NCBI GenBank assembly: GCA_020633335.1
Contig: JACKDU010000010.1
Location: forward strand, 248,001 to 312,000
Length of the DNA stretch: 64,000 bases
Reading direction: 5' to 3'
DNA from: Myxococcales bacterium
GTDB taxonomy: Bacteria; Myxococcota_A; Polyangia; Nannocystales; Nannocystaceae
Part shown: piece after piece, positions 54,989 to 63,594 of the stretch
How positions within the stretch are numbered: the stretch's first letter is position 1
How the letters are laid out: every line of letters starts with the position of its first letter
The notes under the pieces: model-generated
What the model was told of the DNA's origin: nothing
Database searches by the model: none
What the model saw: the letters and a program-made list of their open reading frames with translations, nothing else
Position numbers and translations under genes: made by a program

Positions 54989-56695
54989 TCAGTGGGTCGG
55001 CCGCCGCTTCCCGCGCTCGCGGAGGCGGCCCCGACGGCCGCGCGAGCCGTCGTCGGCGAAGGGCGGCGGGAGGAGCGGCTCGTGGTAGCCGGTGGTGCTC
55101 TTCTGCTGGAGCTCGAGCTCCGAGAGGAGGATCGACGGGGCGATCCCGGAGACCGGCACCGACCCGCTCTCGGCGTAGCAGTGGCCCTGATCGACCCCCT
55201 GATCGACGCCGTGGCCGACGATCCGCTGGAGGGCGGAGAGCGGCGTGCCGATCAGCTCGACGTCGCGGATCCGCCAGCGGCGGCGGGTCTCGACGTCGAT
55301 CATGTAGACCTCGGCGAGCTCCCCCTTGAAGGCCTGGAAGTCGTAGTCCGAGGTCGAGGTCTCGCCGGCCCGGACATGGGTGATGATCACCGCCTGCCGC
55401 CGCCCCTGGGCCTTCGCCACCTCGCAGAGGCGATCGACCAGCTCCTCCCAGGGGTGGCCGCCGCCGCGGGCCTCGACCACCAGGGTGCCCATCCGGGCCA
55501 TCGGTCGCTGGAGGCCGTCGCTGCGGCCGTGGCCGTTCGACGCCGCCGCCCCGGGGATCGGGTTCCGGCTCTGGAGGAAGCCGCGCAGGATCCCGTCCTC
55601 GACCAGGCGCGCGCGCTGGGCCGGGATCCCCTCGTCGTCGACGCGGTAGCTCCCCCAGAGCGCGTGGCCGGCGAAGCGCTCGATCGTCGGATCGTCGTAG
55701 ACGTCGAGCCCCGCCGGCAGGATCCGCTCGCCGCGCTTGTGGGCGAAGGTCTTGCTCTCGCCGCGGGCGATCAGCCGCTCGCCCTCGAGGCGGTGGCCGA
55801 GCGCCTCGTGGAAGAGGGTGCTCGCCGCCTGTCCCGAGAGCAAGGCGGGGCCGATGTAGGCGCCCGGGCTCGGCGCCTTGCGGAGCTCCTTGAGCTCGCG
55901 GAGGACCTCGTCGACCAGGGCCGCGAGCTGGGCGCGATCGGGGACCTCGTCGAGGGCCCGGAGGTAGAGCTCGCGCGAGCCGTGGACGTAGACCCCGTCG
56001 TCCTCGGTGAGCACCCAGCCCTCGACGATCACGTTGACATAGACGTCCTCGGTGACCACCTCGGCGCCGGCGCCGGTGACCAGCCAGCGCTGGACCCGCT
56101 CGGCCCAGAGCTCGACGCTCGGGTCGTAGATCTCCGGGTGCTCGAGGAAGCGCCGCGAGAGCTCGCGGACCGCCTCCTCCCACTCCGCCCGCGGGAAGGG
56201 GCGCTCGTGGAGCGGCTCGCGGTGGCTCAGCGGCTTCTCGACCGTGAGCGCGCCGACCTCGTCGCGGAGGTACTCCGAGACCATCGCCTTCTTGTGATCC
56301 CAGTAGTCCTCGAGCGCCTCGTCGAACTTGATCTGGGTGAGCTTCCAGAGCGCGATCTGGAGGCCGAGGAGGTCGAGATCGTCGGGGGCGTCGACCCACT
56401 CCGCGCTCTCGAGCTCGGCCGCGTCGTCGCCGAGGCCGCCGTCCATCACGTTGTCAAAGGAGTGGTTGCCGACCCGGATGTCGACGTAGAGGCGCCCCTT
56501 GGTCGACTCGCGCGCCCGCAGGAGCGATCCATGCGCGGCCGTCAGCTCGATCGAGCGGCTGCGGCGGAGCCCGTAGAGCATGTGGTAGGGGCGCGGCGCG
56601 CCCGGGACCCGCAGCCCCTGCATCGACCGCCGGAGCTCACGGCGCATGACGTCGAGGACGGCCTCGGGATCGGGGAGCTTGGGGGCGCTGGGCAT
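54989..56695 (-). CDS. TldD/PmbA-family metalloprotease
   Basis: 568 aa, longer than E. coli TldD (about 480). TldD with TldE degrades unfolded peptides. The zinc motif is STLFHEALGHRLEGERLIAR, giving HExxxH as in TldD. Other family blocks are DVYDDPTIERFAGHALWGSY, GILRGFLQSRNPIPG and IMIDVE-like VYMIDVETRRRWRIRDVELI with GTPLSALQRIVGHG. The N-terminal half (to about 250) is not closely like E. coli TldD. The C-terminus is Arg-rich (last 20 residues). No TldE partner is adjacent, so it may act alone or with a distant partner. Confidence 0.85.
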   Translation of the reverse strand: MPSAPKLPDPEAVLDVMRRELRRSMQGLRVPGAPRPYHMLYGLRRSRSIELTAAHGSLLRARESTKGRLYVDIRVGNHSFDNVMDGGLGDDAAELESAEWVDAPDDLDLLGLQIALWKLTQIKFDEALEDYWDHKKAMVSEYLRDEVGALTVEKPLSHREPLHERPFPRAEWEEAVRELSRRFLEHPEIYDPSVELWAERVQRWLVTGAGAEVVTEDVYVNVIVEGWVLTEDDGVYVHGSRELYLRALDEVPDRAQLAALVDEVLRELKELRKAPSPGAYIGPALLSGQAASTLFHEALGHRLEGERLIARGESKTFAHKRGERILPAGLDVYDDPTIERFAGHALWGSYRVDDEGIPAQRARLVEDGILRGFLQSRNPIPGAAASNGHGRSDGLQRPMARMGTLVVEARGGGHPWEELVDRLCEVAKAQGRRQAVIITHVRAGETSTSDYDFQAFKGELAEVYMIDVETRRRWRIRDVELIGTPLSALQRIVGHGVDQGVDQGHCYAESGSVPVSGIAPSILLSELELQQKSTTGYHEPLLPPPFADDGSRGRRGRLRERGKRRPTH

Positions 56696-56819
56696 CGGGG
56701 GGGGAAGTGGTAGCCAGGCCGCCGCTCCCTGGCAAGCGCCGGCCGAAAAAAGAGCGCGGGGGCCCGGCCCGTCGCCAGCGCCCCCGCCCCACCCGGCCGC
56801 GCGCGACCGGAGCCGCGGT

Positions 56820-58454
56820 CTACATCGGCACGACGCCGCGGACCTGGCCGCCGGTCATGTCGGAGTAGACGTAGTGCGAGCCGGCGACGTCGACCTTCTT
56901 GGCCGCCGGCACGTTCTTGTCCGTGATCTTCCAGGCCCAGCCGCCCTGATCGACCAGCCAGACGTTGTTCTCGACGTCGACGCTCGGGCCGATCGCCGTC
57001 GAGCACTGCGGCAGCGTGTGCTTGGCGATCAGCGTCCGGGTGATCCCGTCGATCTCGACGAGCCCGCAGGGGCCGTTCGACGCGACCCAGACGTGCATGT
57101 CCTGGTCGACCGCGATCCCGCGGTGACAGGCCTGGGTCCCCTCGATCTTGATCCACTGCTGGCTCTGGACGTCGAAGGTCGTGACCGGACCGGAGCACCC
57201 GGCCATCCACGGGTTACCGTCCATGTCGACGGTGAAGCCGTAGGACTGCACCCAGCTCGGCGGCGTGAAGCGATCGACGGTGATCGGGTTCTGGTCGGCG
57301 TTGACCCGGATGATCTCGCCGCGGAGGGCCCCGAACCAGGGCCGCTGCTTGGGGTCGAGGGCGCCGCCGTAGGGCGCGTAGGGGAGCTGGCCGACCCAGT
57401 TGGCGACCGGGATCGTCTCCTCCACCACGCCCGAGATGCCGTCCATGCGGACGATGTGGGCGAGCCCCGAGGTCTTGGTCATGTAGCCGAGCCAGATCTT
57501 GGGGTCCTCCCAGGCGCAGACGTTCGGGTCGTCGTTCCAGGTGCCGACGGTCCAGGTGACGCCGCGCGGCCCGTTCGCGTGGGAGCCGCCCCACTCGGGG
57601 TGGACCAGCGACCAGATCACGCACTCGTCGGCGCCCCAGGCGAGGAGGTCGTTCTTGTTCTGCGAGGTCTGGATGATCCCGTCGTTGTTCTTGTCGACGC
57701 AGTCCTCGAGGTTGGCGGCGATCATCGTCGTCCGCCCCGAGGAGCGGCCGTTGACCACGACGAAGCGGCCGTCGGCCGAGACCGCGGTCCGCGAGCCGCT
57801 CTCGCCGCTGCCGTTGGGGCCGGTGCGGTAGCGGGCGAGCTCGGTCATCGTCAGGGTGTCGACCTTCGAGACGTCGCCGAGGTTCTGGCTCGGGATCCAG
57901 ATGTAGCTCTTCTCGACCATCCCCATCATCATCTCGTCGCCGGGCTTGCACTTCTCCTTGCAGTAGCCGGCGTCGCAGTAGTAGCCGTCCTGGCACTCCG
58001 CGTCCTGCTGGCACTCGGGCGGCGGCGGCATGCACATGCCGTCGAGACAGATCTGTCCCTCGGGACAGTCCGCGTCCTGAACACACTCGGGCTGGGGCTC
58101 GGTCAGGGTCACCGCGCCGGTGCTCGAGGTGTCGCTGGTCGACCCCATGCTCGTCGTCCCGTCGGTCTCGTTGCCCGTGGTCGAGGTCGAGCCCATCGAG
58201 CTCGTCGAGCCCGACGACCCCGACGAGTCCGAGGTCGCCGAGTCGGTCCCGGAGCCCGAGTTGTCGGTGGTCGCCGAGTCGCTCGCGCTCCCCGAGGTGC
58301 TCGGGCTCGTGGTCGTCGGGTTGGTGGCGTTGGTCGCGGTCGCCGAGTCGCTCTCCGACCCGCTCGAGCCGTCATCCGACGAGCAAGCGGCGAGGAGGGC
58401 GAGGGTCAGGACCGGCGAGAGGACGCGGAAATTGGCAAGGTCGCGGCACATCAT
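56820..58454 (-). CDS. Beta-propeller lipoprotein with Ser/Thr linker
   Basis: 544 aa. Tandem ATGs at 58454 and 58451 with GAAGGG just before; signal ends in LALLAAC. A Ser/Thr/Gly/Asp linker spans about 25-115. A small cysteine-rich region (about 122-170, CVQDADCPEGQICLDGMCMP) has Dickkopf-like spacing. The remaining 370 residues form propeller blades of the Vgb/NHL sort (SYIWIPSQNLGDVSKVDTLT, GYMTKTSGLAHIVRMDGISG, PWMAGCSGPVTTFDVQSQQW, VWVASNGPCGLVEIDGITRT). It would sit on the outer surface; the ligand is unknown. Its build matches the lipoproteins at 2894, 4703 and 41402. Confidence 0.82.
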   Translation of the reverse strand: MMCRDLANFRVLSPVLTLALLAACSSDDGSSGSESDSATATNATNPTTTSPSTSGSASDSATTDNSGSGTDSATSDSSGSSGSTSSMGSTSTTGNETDGTTSMGSTSDTSSTGAVTLTEPQPECVQDADCPEGQICLDGMCMPPPPECQQDAECQDGYYCDAGYCKEKCKPGDEMMMGMVEKSYIWIPSQNLGDVSKVDTLTMTELARYRTGPNGSGESGSRTAVSADGRFVVVNGRSSGRTTMIAANLEDCVDKNNDGIIQTSQNKNDLLAWGADECVIWSLVHPEWGGSHANGPRGVTWTVGTWNDDPNVCAWEDPKIWLGYMTKTSGLAHIVRMDGISGVVEETIPVANWVGQLPYAPYGGALDPKQRPWFGALRGEIIRVNADQNPITVDRFTPPSWVQSYGFTVDMDGNPWMAGCSGPVTTFDVQSQQWIKIEGTQACHRGIAVDQDMHVWVASNGPCGLVEIDGITRTLIAKHTLPQCSTAIGPSVDVENNVWLVDQGGWAWKITDKNVPAAKKVDVAGSHYVYSDMTGGQVRGVVPM

Positions 58455-58521
58455 CCCTTCGATGATGGGAGCGGCCCACGGGCCACAAAAGCACTTTTCG
58501 CGGGTATCCCCCTGCTTTCAT

Positions 58522-58561
58522 CCAGGGGTCTTCCACCCCTCGATCGAAGACAAGCCCCTGG
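58522..58561. terminator. Two-part hairpin after phoH
   Basis: Outer arms CCAGGGG (58522-58528) and CCCCTGG (58555-58561) with inner GTCTTC/GAAGAC pairing, 20-60 bp beyond the phoH stop on the minus strand. No U-tract is seen. Confidence 0.4.
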
Positions 58562-58583
58562 CGCGCTCGCGCGCCCGCGCGCC

Positions 58584-59624
58584 TCAGTGGACCTCCGACT
58601 CGTCGGCGCCGTTGCTCCGCTCGCCGCCGCCCTCGCCCTCGCGGGAGCGACGGGCTCGCCGCTGCTGATCGCGGTCGTAGGCGAGGATGATCCGCTGGAC
58701 CAGCGCGTGCCTCATCACGTCGGCCGCCGTGAAGTTGGCGACCGCGATCCCCTCGACCCCGCGGAGCACCTTGAGCGCATGCGCGAGCCCGGAGCGCTGG
58801 CCGTCGACCAGGTCGGTCTGCGAGGGATCGCCGGTGACGACCGCCCGCGTACCGGTGCCGATCCGGGTCAGGAACATCTTCATCTGCTCGATCGTGGTGT
58901 TCTGCGCCTCGTCGAGGATCACGTAGGTCTCGCTCAGGGTCCGCCCGCGCATGTAGGCGAGCGGCGCGATCTCGATGACCCCGTGCTCCATCATCCGCAT
59001 CACCTTCTCGGGATCGAGCATGTCGTGGAGGGCGTCGTAGAGCGGCCGCATGTAGGGGCTCACCTTCTCCTCCATCGTCCCCGGCAGGAAGCCGAGGCTC
59101 TCGCCGGCCTCGATCGCCGGGCGCGCGAGGATGATCCGCCGGACCCGCTTGTCGAGGAGGTTGCGGACGCCCATCGCCACCGCGAGGTAGGTCTTGCCGG
59201 TCCCGGCGGGACCTACCCCAAAGGTCAGGTCATAGCGGCGGAGGTTGTCGACGTAGCGCTTCTGGGCGAGCGAGCGCGGGGCGATCGGCCGGCGGCTCCC
59301 CGACTTGGTGAGGATCACGTCCTCGAAGACGCCGCGGAGATCGGCCCGCGGATCGCGGCGGAGGACGTCGAGGCCGCGGGCGAGGTCGGCCGGCGCCAGC
59401 GGGGTCCCGCCCTTCGCCAGCGAGTACATCTGCCGGAGGAGGCGCTCGACCAGGGCGACGTCGTCGGCCTCCCCGTCGAGGGTCACCTCGTTGCCCCTCA
59501 GGTGAACCGCGACGCCGGCGGTCCTGGCGAGGTCGTCGGCGGCTGTGCCCTCGCCGACGGAGCCGAGGACGAGCTGAAGCGGGACGTGATCGTCGAAGGT
59601 GAGCTTGACAGGTGCGGCGGTCAA
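58584..59624 (-). CDS. phoH: PhoH-like ATPase
   Basis: 346 aa. The PhoH/YbeZ family has an RNA-linked ATPase core: LTFGVGPAGTGKTYLAVAMG (Walker A), YVILDEAQNTTIEQMKMFLT (Walker B), VVTGDPSQTDLVDGQRSGLA and LARPAIEAGESLGFLPGTME. The N-terminal domain (LTFDDHVPLQLVLGSVGEGT; HLRGNEVTLDGEADDVALVE) is KH-like, as in YbeZ. The start is probably TTG 59624, since homology starts within ten residues; no ATG or GTG is close. It is divergent from mazG. The usual neighbour ybeY is at 52400. Confidence 0.9.
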   Translation of the reverse strand: MTAAPVKLTFDDHVPLQLVLGSVGEGTAADDLARTAGVAVHLRGNEVTLDGEADDVALVERLLRQMYSLAKGGTPLAPADLARGLDVLRRDPRADLRGVFEDVILTKSGSRRPIAPRSLAQKRYVDNLRRYDLTFGVGPAGTGKTYLAVAMGVRNLLDKRVRRIILARPAIEAGESLGFLPGTMEEKVSPYMRPLYDALHDMLDPEKVMRMMEHGVIEIAPLAYMRGRTLSETYVILDEAQNTTIEQMKMFLTRIGTGTRAVVTGDPSQTDLVDGQRSGLAHALKVLRGVEGIAVANFTAADVMRHALVQRIILAYDRDQQRRARRSREGEGGGERSNGADESEVH

Positions 59625-59727
59625 AGGTCGGCAGGGATCCCGGTTTGGTGGGTTTGGTCGATCGTAGACGGTGGCGCCGACAAGGCAAGGCCGATGACCG
59701 CGCAGAGCGCGAACGGGCGCCCTGTGG

Positions 59728-59733
59728 TAGGAC
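59728..59733 (+). promoter_or_regulatory. -10-like TAGGAC, seven bases before mazG
   Basis: TAGGAC ends seven bases before the first of two GTG codons at 59741 and 59744, favouring the first. AGGA within it could instead act as a Shine-Dalgarno. Confidence 0.35.
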
Positions 59734-59740
59734 GCGGGGC

Positions 59741-60613
59741 GTGGTGAGCGACCCACCCCGGCGACCCGAACGCGCCCCCGCCGCGCCCCCCGAAGATCAC
59801 CGCCGCCACGGCCTCCGCGACGGCCTGGACGGCCTCCGCGACCTGATGGAGCGCCTCCTGGGCCCCGGGGGCTGCCCCTGGGATCGCGCCCAGACGCTCG
59901 AAACCCTCCGGCCTTATGTCATCGAGGAGGCCCACGAGGTCGCCGAATCGCTCGACGACCCCGAGCTCCACCGCCGCGAGCTCGGCGATCTCCTCTTTCA
60001 GATCGTGTTCCAGTCCGCGCTCCGGGAGCGCGAGGGCGCCTTCGACCTCGACGGCGTGATCGAGGCGATCCGGACCAAGATGATCCGCCGCCACCCCCAC
60101 GTCTTCGGCGACGAGGCGGCGGCGGCGACCCCCGACGAGGTCGAGCGCCAGTGGGCCCGCCTCAAGGAGGCCGAGCGCGCGAGCGGCGGACCGGCGACGC
60201 CGCTGGCCGGGGTGCCGCGCTCGCTGCCGCCGATCCAGCGGGCCTGGCGGCTCCAGAACAAGGCGGCCAGCGTCGGCTTCGACTGGCCCGACGCCGACGG
60301 GCCGCGGGCCAAGTTCCTCGAAGAGTGGGCCGAGCTCGAGGAGGCGCGGGCGAGCGGCGATCGCCAGCGCATGCTCGAGGAGCTCGGCGACGTCTTCTTC
60401 GTCCTCGTCCGCTACGGCCAGAAGCTCGGCCTGATGGCCGACGACGCGCTGCGGGCGGCCAACGCCAAGTTCGAGGCCCGCTTCGCCCACGTCATGGCCC
60501 GCTGCCACGAGGAGGGGATCGATCCGGCGGACGCCGGCCTGGAGCGCCTCGACCGCTACTGGAACGAGGCCCGGGCCCGCGGCGTCGGCGGGGCCAGCGA
60601 CGTCGATCCTTGA
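59741..60613 (+). CDS. mazG: Nucleoside triphosphate pyrophosphohydrolase MazG
   Basis: 290 aa. It hydrolyses canonical and damaged NTPs to NMP and pyrophosphate. Two MazG domains: the first at about 35-130 (LGPGGCPWDRAQTLETLRPY, VIEEAHEVAESLDDPELH with EExxE, ELGDLLFQIVFQSALRE) and the second at about 165-255 (LQNKAASVGFDWPDADGPRA, FLEEWAELEEARASGD, MLEELGDVFFVLVRYGQKLG). The N-terminal 30 residues are a Pro/Arg-rich addition. GTG 59741 is favoured over 59744 by spacing. It is divergent from phoH. Confidence 0.94.
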   Translation: MVSDPPRRPERAPAAPPEDHRRHGLRDGLDGLRDLMERLLGPGGCPWDRAQTLETLRPYVIEEAHEVAESLDDPELHRRELGDLLFQIVFQSALREREGAFDLDGVIEAIRTKMIRRHPHVFGDEAAAATPDEVERQWARLKEAERASGGPATPLAGVPRSLPPIQRAWRLQNKAASVGFDWPDADGPRAKFLEEWAELEEARASGDRQRMLEELGDVFFVLVRYGQKLGLMADDALRAANAKFEARFAHVMARCHEEGIDPADAGLERLDRYWNEARARGVGGASDVDP

Positions 60614-60643
60614 ATCGAGGTGGCCGCCCCCGGATCCGTGGCC

Positions 60644-60649
60644 TACGCT
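60644..60649 (+). promoter_or_regulatory. -10-like TACGCT, seven bases before start codon
   Basis: TACGCT ends seven bases before the GTG at 60657. Confidence 0.35.
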
Positions 60650-60656
60650 TCTCAGG

Positions 60657-61277
60657 GTGTCCAGAGGCCACGCCCTTGCCATCTACCGCGCCGACCCCCT
60701 CGGTCAGCGTGGGATGCGCAAGGAGGTCGAGCCCTTCCTGGAGACCGCCGGTGAGGCCCTCCACGTCACCCTCCTCACCCTCGCCGAGGAGGGCCACGGC
60801 GAGCGCTCCGGCGGTGATCTCCTCGCCCGCGCGGCCCAGGCGCGCTCGCTCCTCGCCGAGGCGGTGCTGGCCCTCGGCCGCGCCCGCCTCTTCCACCCCG
60901 AGATCCACACGTACTCGCTGGCCGTGGTGATGACCAGTGAGCCCGAGATCCACGCCGAGCTCACCCGCCTCCACCAGCTGACCTCGCGCCTCCTCTGGTA
61001 CAACATCGCCTACCTCCCGGCCCGGCGGGTCGCCGCGCCGCTCGCCCCCGAGGACGAGGCCCAGCTCGACGTCGTCGTCCGCGGCCTCGCCCGCACCGCG
61101 AAGATCGACCGCGTGCTCCAGCTCGGCTGGCTGCCGGTGCTCCTCCTCCTCTCGGCGCTCGGGCCGATCTACGGGGTGCCGCTCTTCGGCCTCGCGGTCG
61201 CGGTGATGGCGACGGCGATCGCCGGGGTCCGCCTGGCGCAGATGCAGCGGGCGGAGCTCCCGGCGGCCCGGGGCTAG
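60657..61277 (+). CDS. Small membrane protein, unknown function
   Basis: 206 aa with GTG start. The N-terminal 150 residues are helical and soluble-looking (EVEPFLETAGEALHVTLLTL, DLLARAAQARSLLAEAVLAL, EIHAELTRLHQLTSRLLWYN). Two membrane spans follow at about 155-195 (LGWLPVLLLLSALGPIY; PLFGLAVAVMATAIAGVRL). I recognise no family. An ATG at 60714 is an alternative start. It follows mazG by 43 bp and its stop shares CTAG with folC, to which it converges. Confidence 0.6.
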   Translation: MSRGHALAIYRADPLGQRGMRKEVEPFLETAGEALHVTLLTLAEEGHGERSGGDLLARAAQARSLLAEAVLALGRARLFHPEIHTYSLAVVMTSEPEIHAELTRLHQLTSRLLWYNIAYLPARRVAAPLAPEDEAQLDVVVRGLARTAKIDRVLQLGWLPVLLLLSALGPIYGVPLFGLAVAVMATAIAGVRLAQMQRAELPAARG

Positions 61278-62536
61278 CGACCCGGTCGGCGCGGCAAGGG
61301 ATCGGCGAGGGCGAGCGGATCGCTGGCGGCCCCGAGGAGGCGACCCCGGAGGGCGCCGACGAGGTAGCAGGAGCCGCAGATCACGACCTCGCCGCCGGCC
61401 GCGAGGCGGCGCTCGATCGCCGCGTCGACGCGCGGATCGGCGAGCGTCGGCGCGGCCTCGATCTCGACCCCGGGCGGCAGCTCCGCCGCGAGCGCGGCCG
61501 CCGACCAGCCCTCCTGCTCGCCCGGCGGCACCAGGAGGAGCGGCGCGCCGACCGACGCGAGGGCGGCCGCCATCGCCGGCCCCTCCTTGTCGCCCATGCA
61601 GCCGAAGAGGATGAGGCGACCGCCGCCCGGCTCGGGGCGCGCCCGCAGGTGCTCGGCGAGGGCCTCGATCCCGTGGAGGTTGTGGGCGACGTCGAGGAGG
61701 ACGCGGCCCCCTCCCCGCTCGATCGCCTCGAGGCGCCCCGGCCAGCGGACGCCGTCGAGGCGCTCGATCGCCGCCGCCTCGGCCCCCTCCAGGACCCCCA
61801 GCGCGGCTAGCGCGAGGCCCGCGTTGACCCGCTGATGGGCCCCCGCGAGCCCCTGCGGCGCGCGCGGGGCGGGCTCGACGAAGCGGAGCTCGGCCCCCGC
61901 CGCGGCCGCGGCCCGCCGGAGGACCGCCGCCGCCTCGGGCGCCTGCGGGGCCGAGAGCCCGAGTGACCTGCCCTCGAGGACAGCCGCCTTCTCGCCGGCG
62001 ATCGCCGCCAGGTCCGGCCCGAGGAAGGCGACGTGATCGATCGCGATCGGCGTGAAGAGGGTGAGCACCGCCGACGCCAGCCGGGTCGCGTCGAGGCGCC
62101 CGCCGAGGCCGCACTCGACCACCGCGATCTCGACCTCGCGGCGCTCAAAGGCCCGCAGCGCCGCCAGCGTGAGGATCTCGAAGAAGGTGAGCGGCCGCTC
62201 GAGGGCGCCGCGGCGATCGACCTCGAGGACCGCGTCGACCTCCTCGCGGAGCGCCTCGTCGGCGAGCGCCTCGCCGTCGATCTGGACCCGCTCGCCGACC
62301 CGGTGGAGGTGCGGGCTGGTGTAGAGGCCGACCCGGCGCCCCCGCCCCCGCAGCCCGTGGGCGACCATCGCCGCCGTCGACCCCTTGCCGTTGGTGCCGA
62401 CGACGTGGACCGCCGGGATCGCCGACGCCGGCCGCCCGAGGAGCGCGTGGGCCTCACGCACGACGTCGAGGCCCATCCGCACGCCGTAGGTCCGGCGCGC
62501 GAAGAGCTCGCGCTGCCAGGTCGGGATCGCGGTCAC
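61274..62536 (-). CDS. folC: Folylpolyglutamate / dihydrofolate synthase
   Basis: 420 aa. It adds glutamate to dihydropteroate and to folates. The Mur-ligase P-loop is HVVGTNGKGSTAAMVAHGLR; SPHLHRVGERVQIDGEAL is the omega-loop region; VVECGLGGRLDATRLA, ITPIAIDHVAFLG-type FTPIAIDHVAFLGPDLAAIA, GEKAAVLE and LLDVAHNLHGIEAL with the DxAHN motif complete the family. The GTG start is one base from the accD stop. accD-folC is a common pair in proteobacteria, which supports both calls. Confidence 0.95.
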   Translation of the reverse strand: MTAIPTWQRELFARRTYGVRMGLDVVREAHALLGRPASAIPAVHVVGTNGKGSTAAMVAHGLRGRGRRVGLYTSPHLHRVGERVQIDGEALADEALREEVDAVLEVDRRGALERPLTFFEILTLAALRAFERREVEIAVVECGLGGRLDATRLASAVLTLFTPIAIDHVAFLGPDLAAIAGEKAAVLEGRSLGLSAPQAPEAAAVLRRAAAAAGAELRFVEPAPRAPQGLAGAHQRVNAGLALAALGVLEGAEAAAIERLDGVRWPGRLEAIERGGGRVLLDVAHNLHGIEALAEHLRARPEPGGGRLILFGCMGDKEGPAMAAALASVGAPLLLVPPGEQEGWSAAALAAELPPGVEIEAAPTLADPRVDAAIERRLAAGGEVVICGSCYLVGALRGRLLGAASDPLALADPLPRRPGR

Positions 62537-62537
62537 C

Positions 62538-63494
62538 TCAGGGCTCCGCGGGCGACGCCGCGCTGGTCTCCGCGGGCGCCTGGGCGGGCGCCTGGGCGGC
62601 CTCCGGGAGCGCCTCGTCGGCGACCTCGCTCGCCGCCCGCGCCGGCGCCCCCGTGAGCATCCGCAGGAGCGCGCCGAGGTGCTCGCGGAGCTCGAGGCGG
62701 CCGACGATCCGATCGACCATCCCGTGCTCGAGGAGGAACTCCGCGCGCTGGAAGCCGGTCGGCAGCTCCTGACCGATCGTCTGCTGGATCACCCGCGGCC
62801 CGGCGAAGCCGACCAGCGCCTTCGGCTCGGCGAGGATGATGTCGCCGAGCATCGCAAAGGAGGCCGCGACCCCGCCGGTGGTCGGGTGGAGGCAGACCGA
62901 GATGTAGGGCAGACCGGCGTCCCGCAGCCGCGAGCGGGCGGCGACCGTCTTCGCCATCTGCATCAGCGACAGGATCCCCTCCTGCATCCGGGCGCCGCCC
63001 GAGGCCGAGAAGATCACCGCCGGCACATTGCGGTCGATCGCCCGCTCGAAGACCCGCGTGACCTTCTCGCCGACCACCGAGCCCATCGACCCGCCCATGA
63101 ACTCGAAGACGAAGAAGCCGACGCTGGCGGCGACGCCGTCGATCTCGCCGACGCCCGAGGCGAAGGCGTCGCCCGGGCCGGCGGTGCGGATCGCCTTGGC
63201 GACGCGATCGCGGTAGGGCGCCTTGTCGTGGAAGCCGAGCGGATCGCCGGAGCGGATCTCGAGGTCGAGCTCCTCCCAGGTCTCCGGGTCGACCATCGCG
63301 GCGATCCGCTCGCGGGTCGGCATCGGGTGGTGATGGGCGCAGACCGGGCAGACTCGGAGGTTGGCGACCAGCTCGTCGGTGTAGGTGATCTCACCGCAGG
63401 CGTCGCACTTGCTCCACAGGCCCTTGGGGAGCGAGACCTTCTGTTCCGCGCTCGTCCGCTCGAGAGGTTCTTTTTTGCGTCGCCACCAGGCCAT
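62538..63494 (-). CDS. accD: Acetyl-CoA carboxylase carboxyltransferase beta subunit
   Basis: 318 aa. With AccA it moves the carboxyl group from biotin to acetyl-CoA, making malonyl-CoA for fatty acids. The zinc ribbon is WSKCDACGEITYTDELVANL with CPVCAHHH. The crotonase-like core has FEFMGGSMGSVVGEKVTR, FSASGGARMQEGILSLMQMA, PTTGGVAASFAMLGDIILAE and GFAGPRVIQQTIGQELP with GFQRAEFLLEHGMVD. The last 40 residues are an Ala/Pro/Glu tail not shared by the family. It is followed by folC after one base and is divergent from purM. Confidence 0.97.
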   Translation of the reverse strand: MAWWRRKKEPLERTSAEQKVSLPKGLWSKCDACGEITYTDELVANLRVCPVCAHHHPMPTRERIAAMVDPETWEELDLEIRSGDPLGFHDKAPYRDRVAKAIRTAGPGDAFASGVGEIDGVAASVGFFVFEFMGGSMGSVVGEKVTRVFERAIDRNVPAVIFSASGGARMQEGILSLMQMAKTVAARSRLRDAGLPYISVCLHPTTGGVAASFAMLGDIILAEPKALVGFAGPRVIQQTIGQELPTGFQRAEFLLEHGMVDRIVGRLELREHLGALLRMLTGAPARAASEVADEALPEAAQAPAQAPAETSAASPAEP

Positions 63495-63558
63495 GGTTCA
63501 CCGCCCGCGGGGGGCGGCGAATCATCGCTCGCCGACGCCGACGAGGCAACCAGGGCCG

Positions 63559-63587
63559 TTGCCCCCAGGGCGCGGCCCTGCTATCGC
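63559..63587 (+). promoter_or_regulatory. Promoter TTGCCC-17-TATCGC of purM
   Basis: TTGCCC (63559-63564), 17 bases, TATCGC (63582-63587), seven bases, GTG at 63595. Confidence 0.5.
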
Positions 63588-63594
63588 CTTGCGC

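Noticed and set aside
56646..59747. 1033-codon plus-strand open frame across three minus-strand genes
   Set aside because: It crosses the boundaries of the TldD, propeller and phoH genes and reads as low-complexity. It is explained by GC bias at third codon positions.
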